Source of the DNA: Sclerurus mexicanus
Taxonomy: Eukaryota > Chordata > Aves > Passeriformes > Furnariidae
Direction: 5' to 3'
Length of the DNA stretch: 64,000 bases
Assembly: GCA_013396755.1 (NCBI GenBank)
Contig: VWZF01002623.1
Location: 226,348 to 290,347 of the forward strand
Shown: positions 22,435 through 35,700 of the stretch, piece by piece
Numbering within the stretch: position 1 is the first letter of the stretch
Layout: each line of letters starts with the position of its first letter
Made by a program: the position numbers and the translations under genes
Notes under the pieces: model-generated
The model's input: only the letters and a program-made list of their open reading frames with translations
The model's database searches: none
What the model was told of the DNA's origin: nothing

Positions 22435-25344
22435 ATGAAGGCAGATCTAGGCCATTGAAATTCACATTCTTTAGTAAAGGTTCAGTTTTCTGCAATTCTG
22501 TGAAAGGTGTTGAGATGTTTGTAGAAATATTGCTTGCTTAGGTAGCACAAAATACCACTTACAAGATAAACAACCCTTATTACTCTTCATTGCAACCTTC
22601 ATACATGGACATTTTAACAATTTGTTATCATATAATGAAAAGCAAGACCTCTAATAACAGTATTTAGAGACTTCTTTTAACATTTTCCTCTAACTCAAAC
22701 ACAAATAATAGTTTTCTTTGAAATCCATAAATCATCCAAATTACATGTGCTGCAGGAACTAGGCTAGATATCCTGTGTAACATTTGGTATACTTCATGTA
22801 ACTGGTAAAAGCAGTACTTACTTTATTACAGTATCATAGACTCATCAAACATTAACTTTACAAGTTTAATGAAAAATAAATCCTAAAGCTAGGGTTAACT
22901 TACAAGGATTATTTCTGCTAAAACATCCTAGCTCTCCATTTAAAGACCATTTCAGTCTTTAAATATTAATATACTGCAGGTTGATTACTATTATGCTTGG
23001 ATTTAAATGATCTTTTTTATGTTAAGATAAACCACTAAAGACTAATTTCACTGTAGAATATTCTGATCTGATATAGAGTCTGAAACTTTTAGCTAAAGTT
23101 CCTCAATTCCTCTCCTTTTTTGTTGAAAAGCCTTTATGGATTCTTAAGTAATTCAGCATTCCATTCAGACTTCTGATAACTGCATTGGTAAATTTAGATG
23201 TTTCACTGGGGAATTTGGAGTGCAGTTTTGTCTTCAGTTTAAACTGATGTAACCTATTTTCCCTTGTCTGCCCCCACTCACATATTCCTGTCCCTCCATC
23301 ACATAGTGTCTGCAGATCATGTGAATATGCAGTGAGTTGATGTGGAAACCAACCCCACACAAGAAAAAAAAATTGTTTTCTGCTGGTTTAGCAAACAGAT
23401 CCATTTGTTCAAGGTGATTACTAGATCTGATAGAAGGAGTGCCTAGGGAGTGGGAAATGGACAGGCGTATTCATCTTCTTTTGGTGACTGCCTGCCCTGA
23501 CACTGGTGTAAGTGTAATGCGATGTTATCTCTCTGTCTATTTAATTTTTACTGTTCCCTACCTCCCAAATTTGCTGCTTCATTGTACCTGAAACATGATA
23601 CAAGAAACAAAGAATGCCAAAAAGGACCAAAAACCTAGAAATGATGCCATAACACTAAATTAAGGGAAGCAAGCATGGTCTGTTTCTCATACACATCTGT
23701 GGTGGAAGCTGCAAGAAACCCCGTCCCCTTTGCAACCACAATGATAAGGAGGGGATGCTAGAGGAATAAATGAGATCTAAAAACTTGAAACCTACACACA
23801 AATTACTCCTTCCACTGACTGGGTTCCAGGACTGTTGCTCACCAATAGGAAGGCCTGATATGGGACCATGGCCAGCCTTTCCACTACCTGTAGTCAACCT
23901 TAGTGTGGTAAATGTGTGCTTGACAAGTGTAGCTCTGATGCACACAATATAGATATTAGGTGTTAAGCCTAATACAACCCTTAACCAAGAGGAGGATTGG
24001 TCAGAAACAAGTGTCCTAGTGTTGCTACGGATTTTAAACATAGAAGCATTGAAAATACTTGTTTCCGATTTCTTTATTCATTGTGAATGCAAGTGAAATG
24101 CATGCTCAGCTGCTTGAGAACTTGACAGAAAAAATGCAATTCATAGTTGTTAAAGCAGTCATCTGGCAAAGAAATCATTAAATCTTGAAGTGGAAAAAAT
24201 GACAAATATCTGCTGAGTTTCATTAACCAGGAATTTTTATTCACTGCTGCACAGCTTGAATTGGTTTTTAAAGGGTGTCAGTATTGAAGAGGACATCCAT
24301 CTACTCCAAGGGACCTGTTCCAATGGCAGGAGTGTCAGGACGTATCCAGAGCCCCCTGGAAATCATAAGATTTTTCTATGAGAAGCAGGTCTATGTTTTG
24401 TCTCAAAAGTATTGGGACACTGATATCTGGAGCAAATAGTACTGAGGTCCTCAAAATAATTTACACAAAAAATTCCCATGGTCTTGAATTTACCTTTTGA
24501 GCCCCTGCATGCCTATCTTTGTAAGTAGCTCATCTTCCAGAAATCCTTTACACTTACTGCTTTCTGGAAGCAAAGGCCTTTTGAGGCATCTTCTCTTAAT
24601 AAACTGAAATTAGTAGTTACTTATGAACCTTTAGGCCCATACTAGTGACTCTGTTTCTTAATTCTTCCTGCAGGCCTGTTACAGTTGCAATACATTTTTG
24701 TGAACTGTTTGCTTTATTGAATTTGCCTCTTCATTCTCATTTGTTGAGTTATTTCATCAAATATGTGCTGCTGGAATGCACCAGAAATGTGAGATACTTT
24801 GACAAAAATCAAAGTTCTTCTTTCTTTTATGTGCAGGGGGGTGTATGTTTGAATTTTTGTTTGGTTTTTTGTTGTTTTTCTTTTTCACAGCAGCATGTTT
24901 TCCATTTTTAGGAATCTCAATGAACTTTTGCACAAAAGTTAAACCCCCACCAGAGGAAAATGGGTATTTTCCTCCCACTTTCTGAATAGAAAACCACGAG
25001 AAATTCCCACTCCTGTGAATGTAATTTCATATGCTTTCTCAAGGGCAGTTGTAAAGATTTCTTTTAAGATTCACAGGACACATACAATGTACTCTTAATT
25101 TCTGCTCAACACATGAAATTGACCCTGGCACTTCTGAGTTACACACAGACACCAAAGGAAATATTTCTGTAGAAAAATATACACAGGAAAACCCACTTTA
25201 AAACCAAAGCTGGCAGCAATCAATTGCCTGTAATCCCAGCTTTGTAAAGCTTAAATTGTGGGAGTAACTTTTAACATGGTACTTTATATCACCCAGGTGC
25301 TTCAGAAATGGTAACTCAGACATTCTGATGTTTTTCAACATTTA
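22435..25344. other. Unique A/T-rich non-coding sequence
   Basis: No gene or named repeat. The part at 22500-23100 is markedly A/T-rich. The frame at 23655-24041 (minus, 128 codons) has no recognisable domain. Confidence 0.6.
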
Positions 25345-25349
25345 AGCAA

Positions 25350-25440
25350 TGATATTACCTGCCCAAGGCCACAGTCAACAGCAGATGCAGGGCTTGACTC
25401 TGGTGTTCTCAGCACTTGACTCTGTGTTTTCCTTTGGCTC
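25350..25440 (+). repeat. Possible MIR-type SINE fragment
   Basis: The text attacctgcccaaggccaca, then gcagatgcagggcttgactc and tggtgttctcagcacttgac, resembles the conserved middle of MIR-class SINEs in sense orientation (acttgcccaaggtcacac... gcagagctgggattcgaac...). The match is interrupted and short, and no ends can be defined. Similar text can arise by chance, so this is a tentative call. Confidence 0.4.
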
Positions 25441-28400
25441 ACCAAGGTGCATGGAAGTTTACAATGTGGGACTCCTTGCTTCCTCCAGGCCTTCATGGGC
25501 TCCTCAGGAAGAAACATAGGAGAAATAGCAAGGTGTATATAGATATTTGCTTCACAGGATTTGACCAAGGAAACTTCTATCAAAACCTGTGTAGTTTCTT
25601 CTCTGCTTGCTGCACTATATCAGGGACCCCAAGCTTTCAAAAGTTACAGACCTGGAGCACTTCTCTGATTCAGGCAGTCTGAAGGGCTGTGGTTTCCAGA
25701 GCTTACAGAGTCTTTGACACCAGTCACCACAGATGCACTGCAATGGAGCTGGTGTGGCACCAGGCTGTGGAGCCCCTGTTCATCCCATCACTATGCTCTT
25801 GGTAGTTTGGAAAATCAGACCATCTCAGCTTAAGCTGGAGCATGGATACTTCCAGGCTCTCAAAAGTCAGCAGCCACTGTTCCTCAGCTCTGGAAGTCTG
25901 GATTTGCACAGGCCTTCAAAGATGTTATAATTTCCATATGAAAAAGCATTAGAATCCTCTACAAATAGTGGGTAATATTCAAACATTTGCTTATTTCCGT
26001 GTTTCCTCTTTTTCCCCCCACTGTTTCCACGCCCCACAAATTTCTTTTTTTGTGTGTTTCTACTTCTCATCTGAAACGGAACATTGCAATTGTTTCCTCT
26101 AAACTTTGAGATTTCTCCAGATTTTTATTAGGTCTTATCCCATTGTAACTGTACCACTGGACTCTGACAAGCTACTAACACTTCTGCTCTTATGCATATG
26201 AATTTGAACACAGTCTCATTGGGCAGTCCAGGAGGCAGGGTCACCTCTGATGCTGATCACCAAAGACCAAGGCAAACTACTTCTTTAATGGGTTTCCACA
26301 GAGTTTCTGTGTTGCTCCTGAGCACAGAAGTGAGCTGCCAGCATCCTTCCAGCTACAGCTGTTGCTGGCTGCGAATCTGTGGTTTAATTCATGAATGTCC
26401 TCTGCCTGTTTGTCATTAATCCTCTGCCAAAGACATCCTTCAGCAAGGACTGCTGGTGGAGTGATTCATAGGAAAGATGCTGCCTAGTTTGTACTAGGTT
26501 ACTAAAAACTGTCCAAGTACTTGTTTTGAAACAGATCTGCTGCTGGTTCTGAATTGGAGGAGGAAGAACCAACAGGTTCTGTTGCAGCAGTGGAGCTGAG
26601 GGATGGTCACTTGCAGTTCTTGAGCAAGGGCAATCAGCAGACCCAACCCAGATGAAAAAAGGACTACCTGCAGCCATTCCACACCATGCTGCACACAGTG
26701 TGTCTGAATAGGGCAGGGAGGTCACTGGCAATCTTGGCTACTTTGGGTTTCTTGTCAATGCAGAGGACAATGGAGTTAAGACACAGGATTTATCTTGGGA
26801 CAGAAAATATTGTGTGGATAAAAATCACATTTCACTTCCTGTACAGTAAAATTTACATTAAAAAGTATGTTTGTATATTGACATCCACAGAATTCCCCAT
26901 ATGAATGTAGAGTGAGGCCAACCCAAATCTTTGCTGTGGTGGCTGAGAATATGACAAGAATAGGATGAAAAACTCAGGTGATGCCAGCCTGATTTTCCTT
27001 GGCTGGTGAGAAAGGCTAGACAGCAAGAGCAAAGTTTTCCTGACCCAAGATGCATTTTCAAAGAAGCTGTAAATAATTACCTTCTTCATGATACAGAAGT
27101 CCTGCCCATGAGGAGGTAACTGATCCTGCAGCAGAGCATCCCATGTCCAATTTCCCCTCTCTGACAGCCTACCACATTGCAACAGCAACTGTGGGTGATT
27201 TTCCTGAAGGGAATTAGTCAGAGCTGCTAGCTGGGAACATGTTTTTGATAAAGACAAAGACATTTTCACTGTAGCTTTTCACGTTGCTGTTTTGTGAGCC
27301 AAGGATCCCACCTCAGTCTAAAATGTTTCATACCAGTTATACCACTGACATCAGTCACTCTCCCTGTGAAGCCTGTGGCAGCAGAATCCCATCAACAGCC
27401 CTTCTGCTACATCATGAATGGATTGGGTCAGCATAATTCACACCAGTGCAGGTTAGTTTTAGCAGTGCAGTTTTGTTCAGGAACATGATGCTTTCACACA
27501 TCTAGTCAAACAGCTGTATTTGATCTTTGTAGCTCAGCTTGGGCCCAAAGCTTATGATGATTTGCTCTAGGCAATAAAAACTGTAGTTTAAAATGCCTTT
27601 TTGAAAGAACTACTAATTCCTTCAAACACCCATCCCTCTCAAACCCTCTCCATGATAGTAAAGTGAGTAAAAGACATGTAGTTCAATTTCTTACACTTTT
27701 GCATACTGAGAGTAGCAACTTTGGGGCTACTGACAAAATGAGGGGGCCCTTCTTTGTAAAGTGGTTATTTTTGTGGAACAGACCAAAACATTTCCTGTGT
27801 TGCCCTTATCGAAAAAATGCTCTCGGCTCTGAAGGTAACACTTGCCTGTGCGTGGTGGGAGCTGCAAGGAGGGGAAGTAGGGCAGCGGTGGAGTGTATTG
27901 CTCCTTGATGCTAGAGAGGTGTCAGGGGAGAGGATGCCATCACACCATCGCACCTTCTTGCTGCAGCAGCTGCCTACATGTGCACACTTTCTGATGAGAG
28001 TGGATTAAGGACCTGATAAAGCCACAGTGCTTGTACAGCATGACAAGCAGTCAGGGCACTTCATGCTCTGGAGATGTGGTCAGAGAGTCTTTGGGGTGAA
28101 AAGAAGCTCATTGCACTTCAAACTCATATTTGAAGCTTTGCCTAGTACTCAATGCTTATCAGGTTTCCACTGCAGCATGGGGTGTCAGACACTTATCTGG
28201 AGACACTTTAAAGTAGCATCACCACTACCTGATCTTCTCACTCTCTCAAGATTTCGTCAAGATCGCTTTTGCTTGCACAGCAGGGGTGAAGGAACAAGAG
28301 AATGTCAAGGATCTCTTCACCATATCAATCCCTTTCACTCCCTCTTAAAATGTGTTTGCAAACTGTTTTTATGATCAGCCAGTTGGAGTGGTGGAATTCC

Positions 28401-29022
28401 GGTGCAGAGACTTAAACCTCTGACTTGCCCTAATTCTCTGTCACTTTCACTTGCTGAGGGTAGGACTCACTAAGGTTTGGTTTGTGCTCTTACACAGTGG
28501 CCATCCCCATGGTACTTAAGCTTCCTCTCACTTTCTCCTCCTCTAAGATTCCCTCTGCGTTAGTGTTGAGAGATAACTGTGACTTGTATTCCTAATCAGA
28601 TATAAAATGGGACAAGAGATGTTTATAGAATGTCATTTCTATGCGTCATGTGGATACTTCTGTGTTGCAAATCTCCAAATTATTGCACAGTAGTTGATTA
28701 TCGATTCTGTTCTTTGAAATTCAAACCTCTGGTTTTCTCAGAAGGCCTGACAGAATTTGACACCAAATGATTACTTAGATATGGATTTTTTTTTAATCTT
28801 TTTTTTTAATAAAATACTGAGAAGTGATTTCACAGGAGGGCTCTAGAACCAGAAAATGGAAGGAGGAATCTTCCTTTAGTAACTTGGATAAGATTGAGAT
28901 AATTTCTGGATTAGCCTGTTGAATTTGATTTCAGTCCTGATTCAACAGAACATTAAAGTCCTGCTTCCTTTGCTGAAATGAACATGAATGGATCTGAACA
29001 CAGAGATCATTACATGTGGATG
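25441..29022. other. Unique non-coding sequence, nothing recognised
   Basis: About 3.6 kb without a supportable gene, RNA gene or transposon. The frame at 26853-27269 (minus, 138 codons) is one of the longest in the window but has no family motif, and it overlaps a second minus-strand frame of similar size. Confidence 0.6.
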
Positions 29023-29074
29023 AGATTTTTAAAGGTATTTAAATGTTTAACTCATTAAATACCTTTAAAAATCT
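29023..29074. repeat. Near-perfect AT-rich inverted repeat (hairpin)
   Basis: The left arm agatttttaaaggtatttaa plus atg (29023-29045) is the reverse complement of the right arm at 29053-29074 apart from a single-base length difference, with a 7-base loop (tttaact). A third, partial copy of the arm motif (tttaaataccttg) follows at 29078-29090. The arm sequence resembles a motif (aaatacctttgaaaatctg) that I recall from old amniote interspersed repeats. It may therefore be the remnant of a foldback or MITE-like element rather than a functional RNA hairpin or terminator. Confidence 0.8.
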
Positions 29075-30552
29075 GTCTTTAAATACCTTGCTGAATTAGG
29101 GCCCTAATTCCCACTGAATTCTCTGTGGGCTGGATTCTCCAGTTTGCCAAGTTCATTTGTTCCCTTTAGACTTCCTCCTGAGGTTTCCCTTGATCAGTGA
29201 CTGTGTGTTGAAATACTCCTTGTTCTGTCTGCAGTTGGCATTTAAAATGCATTCATTAAACACGTTGGCTAATACGTTATTAAAGAAACAGCTTTTATCT
29301 TTCTCTAATCGTGTTCTTGGTACATCTCTCATGATGCAATAGGTGCTGGGTACATTTCAAAGGTGCATAAATGTGTCTCACAGCATTGTGATGTAACAGG
29401 CTTCTCAGGTATCATCTTTCCATGCGTGAGACAGGGCTGGGTTGGTTTATGGGATGAGAGCATATCTGATACGTCGGAACTGGGTGGAGAAAGAGGTTGG
29501 TGGTAATGCTGCTGGGAGGTCATGCTGGGTTATGGTCCAGTCCTCTTCCCAGAGCAGCCACCCCATGCTGGGGACTTCATGAAGGGCAGGTTAGCCAGGT
29601 ACTTGTGCCCCATGGGTTTACAAGGGTACAGCCTGAGTAACAGACCCAGGGGGTGAGGGGAGCACGAGGAAGCAGTGGTCTCCCTGCACAGAGCCTGATG
29701 CAGCAGCTCCACACCGGGACAGTAGACACTAGACACTGAGTAGACAGTAGACACCACTCAGTGCCAGCGGGGTGTCACAGCCTGCATATTCCCCCTAGGA
29801 AATCTCTGCCTGTCCATCTCAGCCCTCAGTGCCTACGCCTTATTGCTGAGCTTCAAGAGGAATGTAAGTGCTTCATTGACCATGGGGTTGAATTTCATCA
29901 GGATTAAATCCCTTTGAAAACCTAAACTGGCTTGCTGATGAGCTGCACAGAAACACTTCCTGTCTACTGCATTACCATCCCTGGGTTTTGCCCTTTCTGA
30001 AACACAAAGCAGTCATGGAGGGATTTCAGACCTTGTGGTAGATGGTAGTGAAAGAAACATTATCCTTCTGTAACACAGGAACAGCTCAGTTGATTTAAGT
30101 CAGGTTTGGCTGAAGGAATTTCCATCAGTTTAGCCTCTAATGCTAAAACCTGGAATAAACATGGTTGAACATTTTTGAAACTAGAGAAAAAAAACATCTG
30201 TGTGAGAAATCTTCATTAGAGCCTCAACTACACAAAATCTACCACTTCTCTGCATTTGTGCGATTTATCAGTATTTAAGACAAATAGATACACATTGGAG
30301 CAAAAGGGAAGAAGAGAACCCCACAGGACATGACTTCCAATTAGCAGGGGGTCACATCCCCTGCTGTGATTTACTATTGGAAAAACATGCAAAAGATAAT
30401 TGAACATTACACTCTCCTCTCCCCCTGCTGCTGGCAGCATTATGAGTAGGGCTGCTCTGGACCCCTTGGGGAGATGGGGAGAAGGGATCAGGCAATTACA
30501 TGCAGCGCCACATAATAACAGTGATTCATAACCTCACGGCACTAAACTTACT
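29075..30552. other. Unique non-coding sequence with a small tandem patch
   Basis: No gene was recognised. At 29721-29755 there is a short degenerate tandem of the hexamer TAGACA (four occurrences). At 30460-30545 the sequence is complex and non-repetitive (caggcaattacatgcagcg) and might be conserved, but this cannot be judged here. Confidence 0.55.
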
Positions 30553-30640
30553 GGGCCAGATCTTTAGCTAGTGCCCGCTGGTGTAGCTTCATTGACTTCA
30601 GGAGGGAGATGCTGATTTACGTCAGCAGCAGATCTGGCCC
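30553..30640. mobile_element. Foldback/MITE-like palindromic element remnant, 88 bp
   Basis: The element begins gggccagatct and ends agatctggccc, giving 11-bp perfect inverted ends. Inside, the text has the sense half (gtagcttcattgacttca) and the antisense half (gctgatttacgtcagcagca) of an imperfect palindrome. I recall closely similar palindromes (gggccagatcc..., cattgacttcaatgg at the centre, ...ggatctggccc) as a widespread old repeat in birds, crocodilians and turtles, probably a non-autonomous DNA transposon. No target-site duplication is convincing in the flanks. No coding capacity is present or expected. Confidence 0.72.
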
Positions 30641-32589
30641 ATTTACTTTTTCCCTTTAAGAAAGCAATAAAGTTTACAGAGGGAGAGCAGGATGTGCAGT
30701 GCTCTGTACAGCAGCCTGATGGGATTCTGCAGAGGAATGCTAAATACCTGAGAGATTGTGACCACTTGTGCTACATAAAATCAGGTTCTATTGGCCTTTT
30801 GCCTCTATGAGTTGGCTTAAACTGGGAAATTTGCTATTTCAGACTTGGAATGCCCAAACAACCTGGAGTGCTGTTAGTTATAGTTAAACTCCTCCAAGCA
30901 GTCAAGGGCAAATCCCCTTTTCTACAGCTTTAGGAACAGGTTCTTGCTACCAGTATCATCGTCTAGAGGTGCTGCTATCCCTAATATTAGAGAAAGTTTC
31001 CTTAGTCTGATCATTTTCTTATCCTGATTTGCCTTGGTCTGAGTTGATCTATGGGAAGGGAGCACAGTACAGCCTAAGGACTGGGTGTCCTTGTGTCTCC
31101 GTCCAGCTCCAGCAGTGTCTTGCAGAAGGACCTTGAGAAAGTCCCTCCACAGTCCTGCATGCCTGACTTTCCTCCTTGGCTCTTAAGAAGATATTCTTTC
31201 CTTTGTGTGATTGCCTGGGAATTTTACAGCTTCCTAGGAAGAACAGGCAGCCTGTCTCTGATGAGACCCAGGCCAGACACAGCTGTCCCTTCTTTCAGGC
31301 TGAGACCACACACAATTCACCCCAGCCCTGGGGTAGAAGTGTTAGCAGGAAAGCCTCAGCAGTCCTGGGGTACAGGGGTCTAGGACAGGCAGAGATCTGT
31401 GTAGCTGTGCCAGGAATATGGCTGCTGTAGGAAGAAGGCAGCTTGTGATGGGAGCACCAGGGCCCTGGAACTCATAGCCTTTACTCACTCCATTTGGCAC
31501 AGTCTGCAGAGAAGAATTTTTAATGACAAGGTTTGGAAATTTTAGCAGATTGTATGTAACTTGTGCCTGCTTTCACTAGCTGAACCGGCCAGTGATTTAA
31601 TTACATGTGTGGCTCACAGCTAACTTATGCATGCCTCTCTGCTGCATTCCGAGCAGTCTGGTGCAAGAAGGTGGGCTGGCCCTTGGGAAAGGGTGCTGGG
31701 AATCCGGGACGATTGGTGCCGACCCTCCCTGTGACTTCCAGGGGCTGGATTCATGAGTGGGAATTGCATTCAAGGACACAATAGTTTCCTCCCTTTGACC
31801 AGGCTTGATGTGGTTGCAGGAATACATAACCATGTTTGCTTAATTCTTTTTATGCGGCTTCCTGTTCTTGTCCCTCTGTATTACAATGTTATCAGGTCCT
31901 CTAGGCAGGGACCATGGCTTTATATACCTTTACTAAATGCTAATACACTCATCACATTGCTAGTGAGACTACCATAGTGTGAGCTGGGTTCAAAACTCAA
32001 TGTGAGCTCTGTGTCACTTTCTCAAAGACCTGAGTGATGCTGGGGTTGTAATTTAGGTGCCTGTACTGGTACATTGGAATGAATTGTGCTGATATGATCT
32101 GTACTGCAATAGCACCTGAAGGGAAAAAACCAGGAAGAATGAACCGTGGTACTGTCACCTCTGTATTTACAAATAATTTTTTTTCTCCTTTATAAAACCT
32201 CTATCAGCTTAGAAGTCTTGATACTTTAAAATAACTAATGCTGGGCTGTTCCAAGTGTTCCCCTTTTGCATTCATGCTTTTAGGCATTCATTTCTTTCCT
32301 TTGCCACCCCCTTACACTCCAATCTCCTGACTATGAAACTTTAGGCTTTAGTTTAATGAAGAGTGAGATTATCAAGAATCACATTAATCTAGGATCTGAG
32401 CGATCAAGGAAAAAGCACAAATAACACCACAAAAAATCCCATGCATGTCACAACCATATTTGCTGCTGCTAGAGAAGTCCTAGGAAAGAACTAGACCAAA
32501 GCTAGAGATGGAGCCTGAGAAATAATGGGTTTAAGACTTTTATTGGCATCGTATACCAGATACATCGAAATTAACCTTAATGCCATTTT
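30641..32589. other. Unique non-coding sequence, weak old-repeat traces
   Basis: No gene was recognised. Around 31893-31925 the text ggtcctctaggcagggaccatgg resembles a phrase (ctctggggcagggaccat) found in old sauropsid interspersed repeats, but it is too short to call. The Ser/Pro-rich frames at 31093-31430 have no domain. Confidence 0.55.
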
Positions 32590-32740
32590 TCAGCTTGTAA
32601 GTGCTATTATTTCCATTTCACAGCTGGGGAACTGGGAGACAGGCAGAATTAACAGTTGCTCAAAGTTGTCCAGGCAATCCACAAAAGAGGGAGAGAGAGA
32701 GAAAAAAAGGTGTCAGAATCCTGGGTCAGAGTCCTCATTG
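32590..32740 (+). repeat. MIR-type SINE fragment
   Basis: The text gtgctattatttccatttca followed by cagctggggaactgggagac, then caaagttgtccaggcaatcc and tgtcagaatcctgggtcaga follows the order of the MIR-class core and 3' region in sense orientation: tattatccccattttacag, atgaggaaactgag, cccaaggtcacac and gggattcgaacccagg. A GA-rich insertion (32690-32709) interrupts it. The ordered string of four matches makes this more secure than the copy near 25.4 kb, although divergence is high. Confidence 0.6.
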
Positions 32741-35700
32741 GTGGGCCATTCCTTCTCAGAGGGGAAATGAGCTGGAGAAGAAGGTTAGTAACACAAGTTT
32801 AGCCACCAGAGGCTGAGTTAGGGTTCAGAGTAAGGAAGCAAGCAAATGTGTGGCTGTCTATCTGGAGGGTATTTGCACTAATAAAACTGCTGAGTCTGGA
32901 AAGTTGAGCATTTTCCCGTGTGATTGCTGCTGTTTCATTTTCTGGTCATGGTGGGAACAGCCTTTCTGGTTCTTAATGGAATTAGTAAAACATCCAAACA
33001 TTTCATAACTTTAATGGCTGTAGAAGTGGGAGAAACTCCAGCTGGTAGGAGTAGAAATGGCTCCTGGTGTTCCAAGTCAGCTTGCCCTTTCTTTGATGAG
33101 CTATATTATATTTTATTTTATTTATGTACTGTCTTCTCTCTGTTTAAGTCTGGTCAGAAGAGGAGAGCAGATAAGTACAGGTATAAAGTTATCATCTAAA
33201 GAAACACCCCAGAAATTAGAAGAGATACATTAAATACGCCTATAAAAATTATGTATCCACTACATCTGTGTCTGTTCACTCAGGCTGGATGAGTGTCCTA
33301 TTTGTTTGGAACATAGAAAAGTTAAATTTTAGGTTTTTGTAAAAATACATTTCATATGTGCTTTTTTGCAGCCAATACATAAATAGCTAATGTATCCATG
33401 GGCTAGCAAAAGATGGGAAGCTGTAATGACTAGACATTGAGCAGGAATTAAGGAACATTGTTCTCTGTGTTAGCTCCTACCCTGAGTCATCTACAATCTC
33501 TTTGGTAAATCACATAGAGGACTGAAAGAAGATGCTCCAACCCACCTGTAAATGCAGTATGTTCCCCAATGCATCCACTCTCATCCTTCTGGCTCCTTCA
33601 CACTCTCTCTGCAAGTAGATAAAGCCTACATTTAGGGCTCACAAAATCCTACATGGATGTGCTTTGATCCTGCTTAAGGCAATATTTGCAGGCACCCAGT
33701 GTGGGAAACCCACAAGCTTCATCTCAGGGACAACTGTCAGTCATCCTTCAGAACCATTGCAAAACATTCAGTTTTCCTATTAGTTCAGAACAGTTATCTC
33801 TCAAAAGTATCATGACACTTCTTTGCTGTTTACTTGTCCTTGGTGTATCTTGCTCTGCAAATAGCTCCGTGGATCTTTTTTAGAAGGGGTGAGGATTGCT
33901 GTAGAGTATAACAGGGTGTGACAATGGGTAGCAGAAATGGGCTCTGAGTATTTGCACTGTGCCTTGGGAACCTGTGATGAAATGCGAGATGCAAGTGCAA
34001 AGTATTATTATTCTAATGACGTCCGACTCTCACTGAGCTGTGCCTTGTGGAAGTGTGTGAACTTTGGAGCATGCCCTGATGAATGTGAACCATGACAGCA
34101 CTCAGGAGATGCAGGGGATGCTGGCAACAGCTTAATCAATTATGACAGCAATGGTAAGATCTGTCCAGATTAGAGCACTTCAAAAACTACAAAGCCTCAG
34201 GCTTCTCTGTCTAGGTTTTTGCGAGAGTGGGACAATGAAGGAAGTGGATTGATTGGGGTCCTTTGAAATGTGGTAATAGTAGCATCTACTGGCTTAAATG
34301 CAAGCCCAGCCACATACTGTTGTATCATTTAAAGATCCAGGATGGTACAAGAGGCAATGCCATAAATTTTGCACTTATGCTTGAGTGCGAATAGGTTAGA
34401 TGTGATGTTTCCCTGGGAGAAGGGTGCTGTTCTCTCAAATGTGTTATTGTAAAATAAGACAGGGATGAAGGAAAACAAAAGGAAAACATCACACAGGAAA
34501 GATCTGTTGGGGAATGGCTAAATCTGCAGAAACAGTCAGATCAAAGGAGGACATTTTCTGTTAGGAATCAAATTATCCTCTTCCTTTCCAAGTCAAATGG
34601 ACCCATTTGAGGAATAGATAGGCAAGATAAAGCCTTTCAGCCAGAGTGATTTTATCTCACTCTCAAGTGTGTATGCATGTGTGAATCTCAAATAAACACA
34701 GCAGCAGAACACAAAGAGTTGTGTGAGCATGATGAATTACATGAGCATGCATGTGTTTTTGCAAGAGAAATGAGCAAACTAAACCAGGTGGGGCTCGAAG
34801 CTGCCAAATCAGCAAGTAGGGATAAATACATTACTGTTACAACAATATTTCCTAAATATTGTCCTCAAAAGCAAGTCACAGACAAGATACTCACCTGAAT
34901 GGGATATTCAGCTATGTGAATATTTCAGGGTGTATGAAGCTGATCAGATCACTTGGAAGCCACTGGTGGTTTTAAAGGGCTTCGCAAGTAGCTGCTCTAA
35001 GAATTGCCGAGACATTCCACAAAGCTTCCCATTTCACACTAGTAGGGGTGGCTTCATGCAGGGACGTGTTCTATGCAGGGGCTCTGCTGCACAAGAATGA
35101 ACCAAACAGCCAGGGCTCCCTCATCCCCAGCACCCACCCCTATTTTCTATAACAGCTTCTGACAGCTACATCCCTCCCTGCTGCCAGTGCATGGCCTCAT
35201 CTGGATCTTAGCAATAGGAAATGTGAATCAAGTGTGCAGGAACGATCTCGAGCCACACAGTGTTTTGCCATTATTTGGCTACTGGCCTGGCTGTGCTATT
35301 TACGTCTTCAGTGATGCATCGAAGGTTTTTTGCACTACAGTGACTCACTCTCTGCTGGTGTCACCTGCGGCATTGCTCCATCATGGCCTGATGTACGAGA
35401 GAAGGAGATAGGAGTCAAGCATGCAGGTCTCATGTCTGTTATGTGAACCCCGGCAGGTCTTAACGCAGTCCAGTGACAACAGAGCTGGAAACACACCTAC
35501 AGCTGTACAATTAAGTAAGCAAACATGGCTGGGCTTGTTCAGGAAGCAATACACTGTGACTCCCAAGGGAAGAGTGGCTTTGCCAAACACCTCAGCTTTG
35601 CCAAGCACCTCCACCTGCTGCCTTCATTCCAGGCTTAATGCCTCATCTGAACCTAAGCATCACAGCAGACCTGGGGCTTCAACAGCCGTGCATACATGGC

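Noticed and set aside
26853..27269. 138-codon open frame on the minus strand
   Set aside because: Ser/Leu/His-rich with no motif, overlapped by another minus-strand frame; no splice or promoter context.
31880..31980. Possible old sauropsid repeat (ctctaggcagggaccatgg)
   Set aside because: Only about 20 bp resemble the remembered motif, too short to call a feature.
33900..34020. Possible old SINE text (aagtgcaaagtattattatt)
   Set aside because: One short phrase only. The ordered neighbouring blocks are missing.
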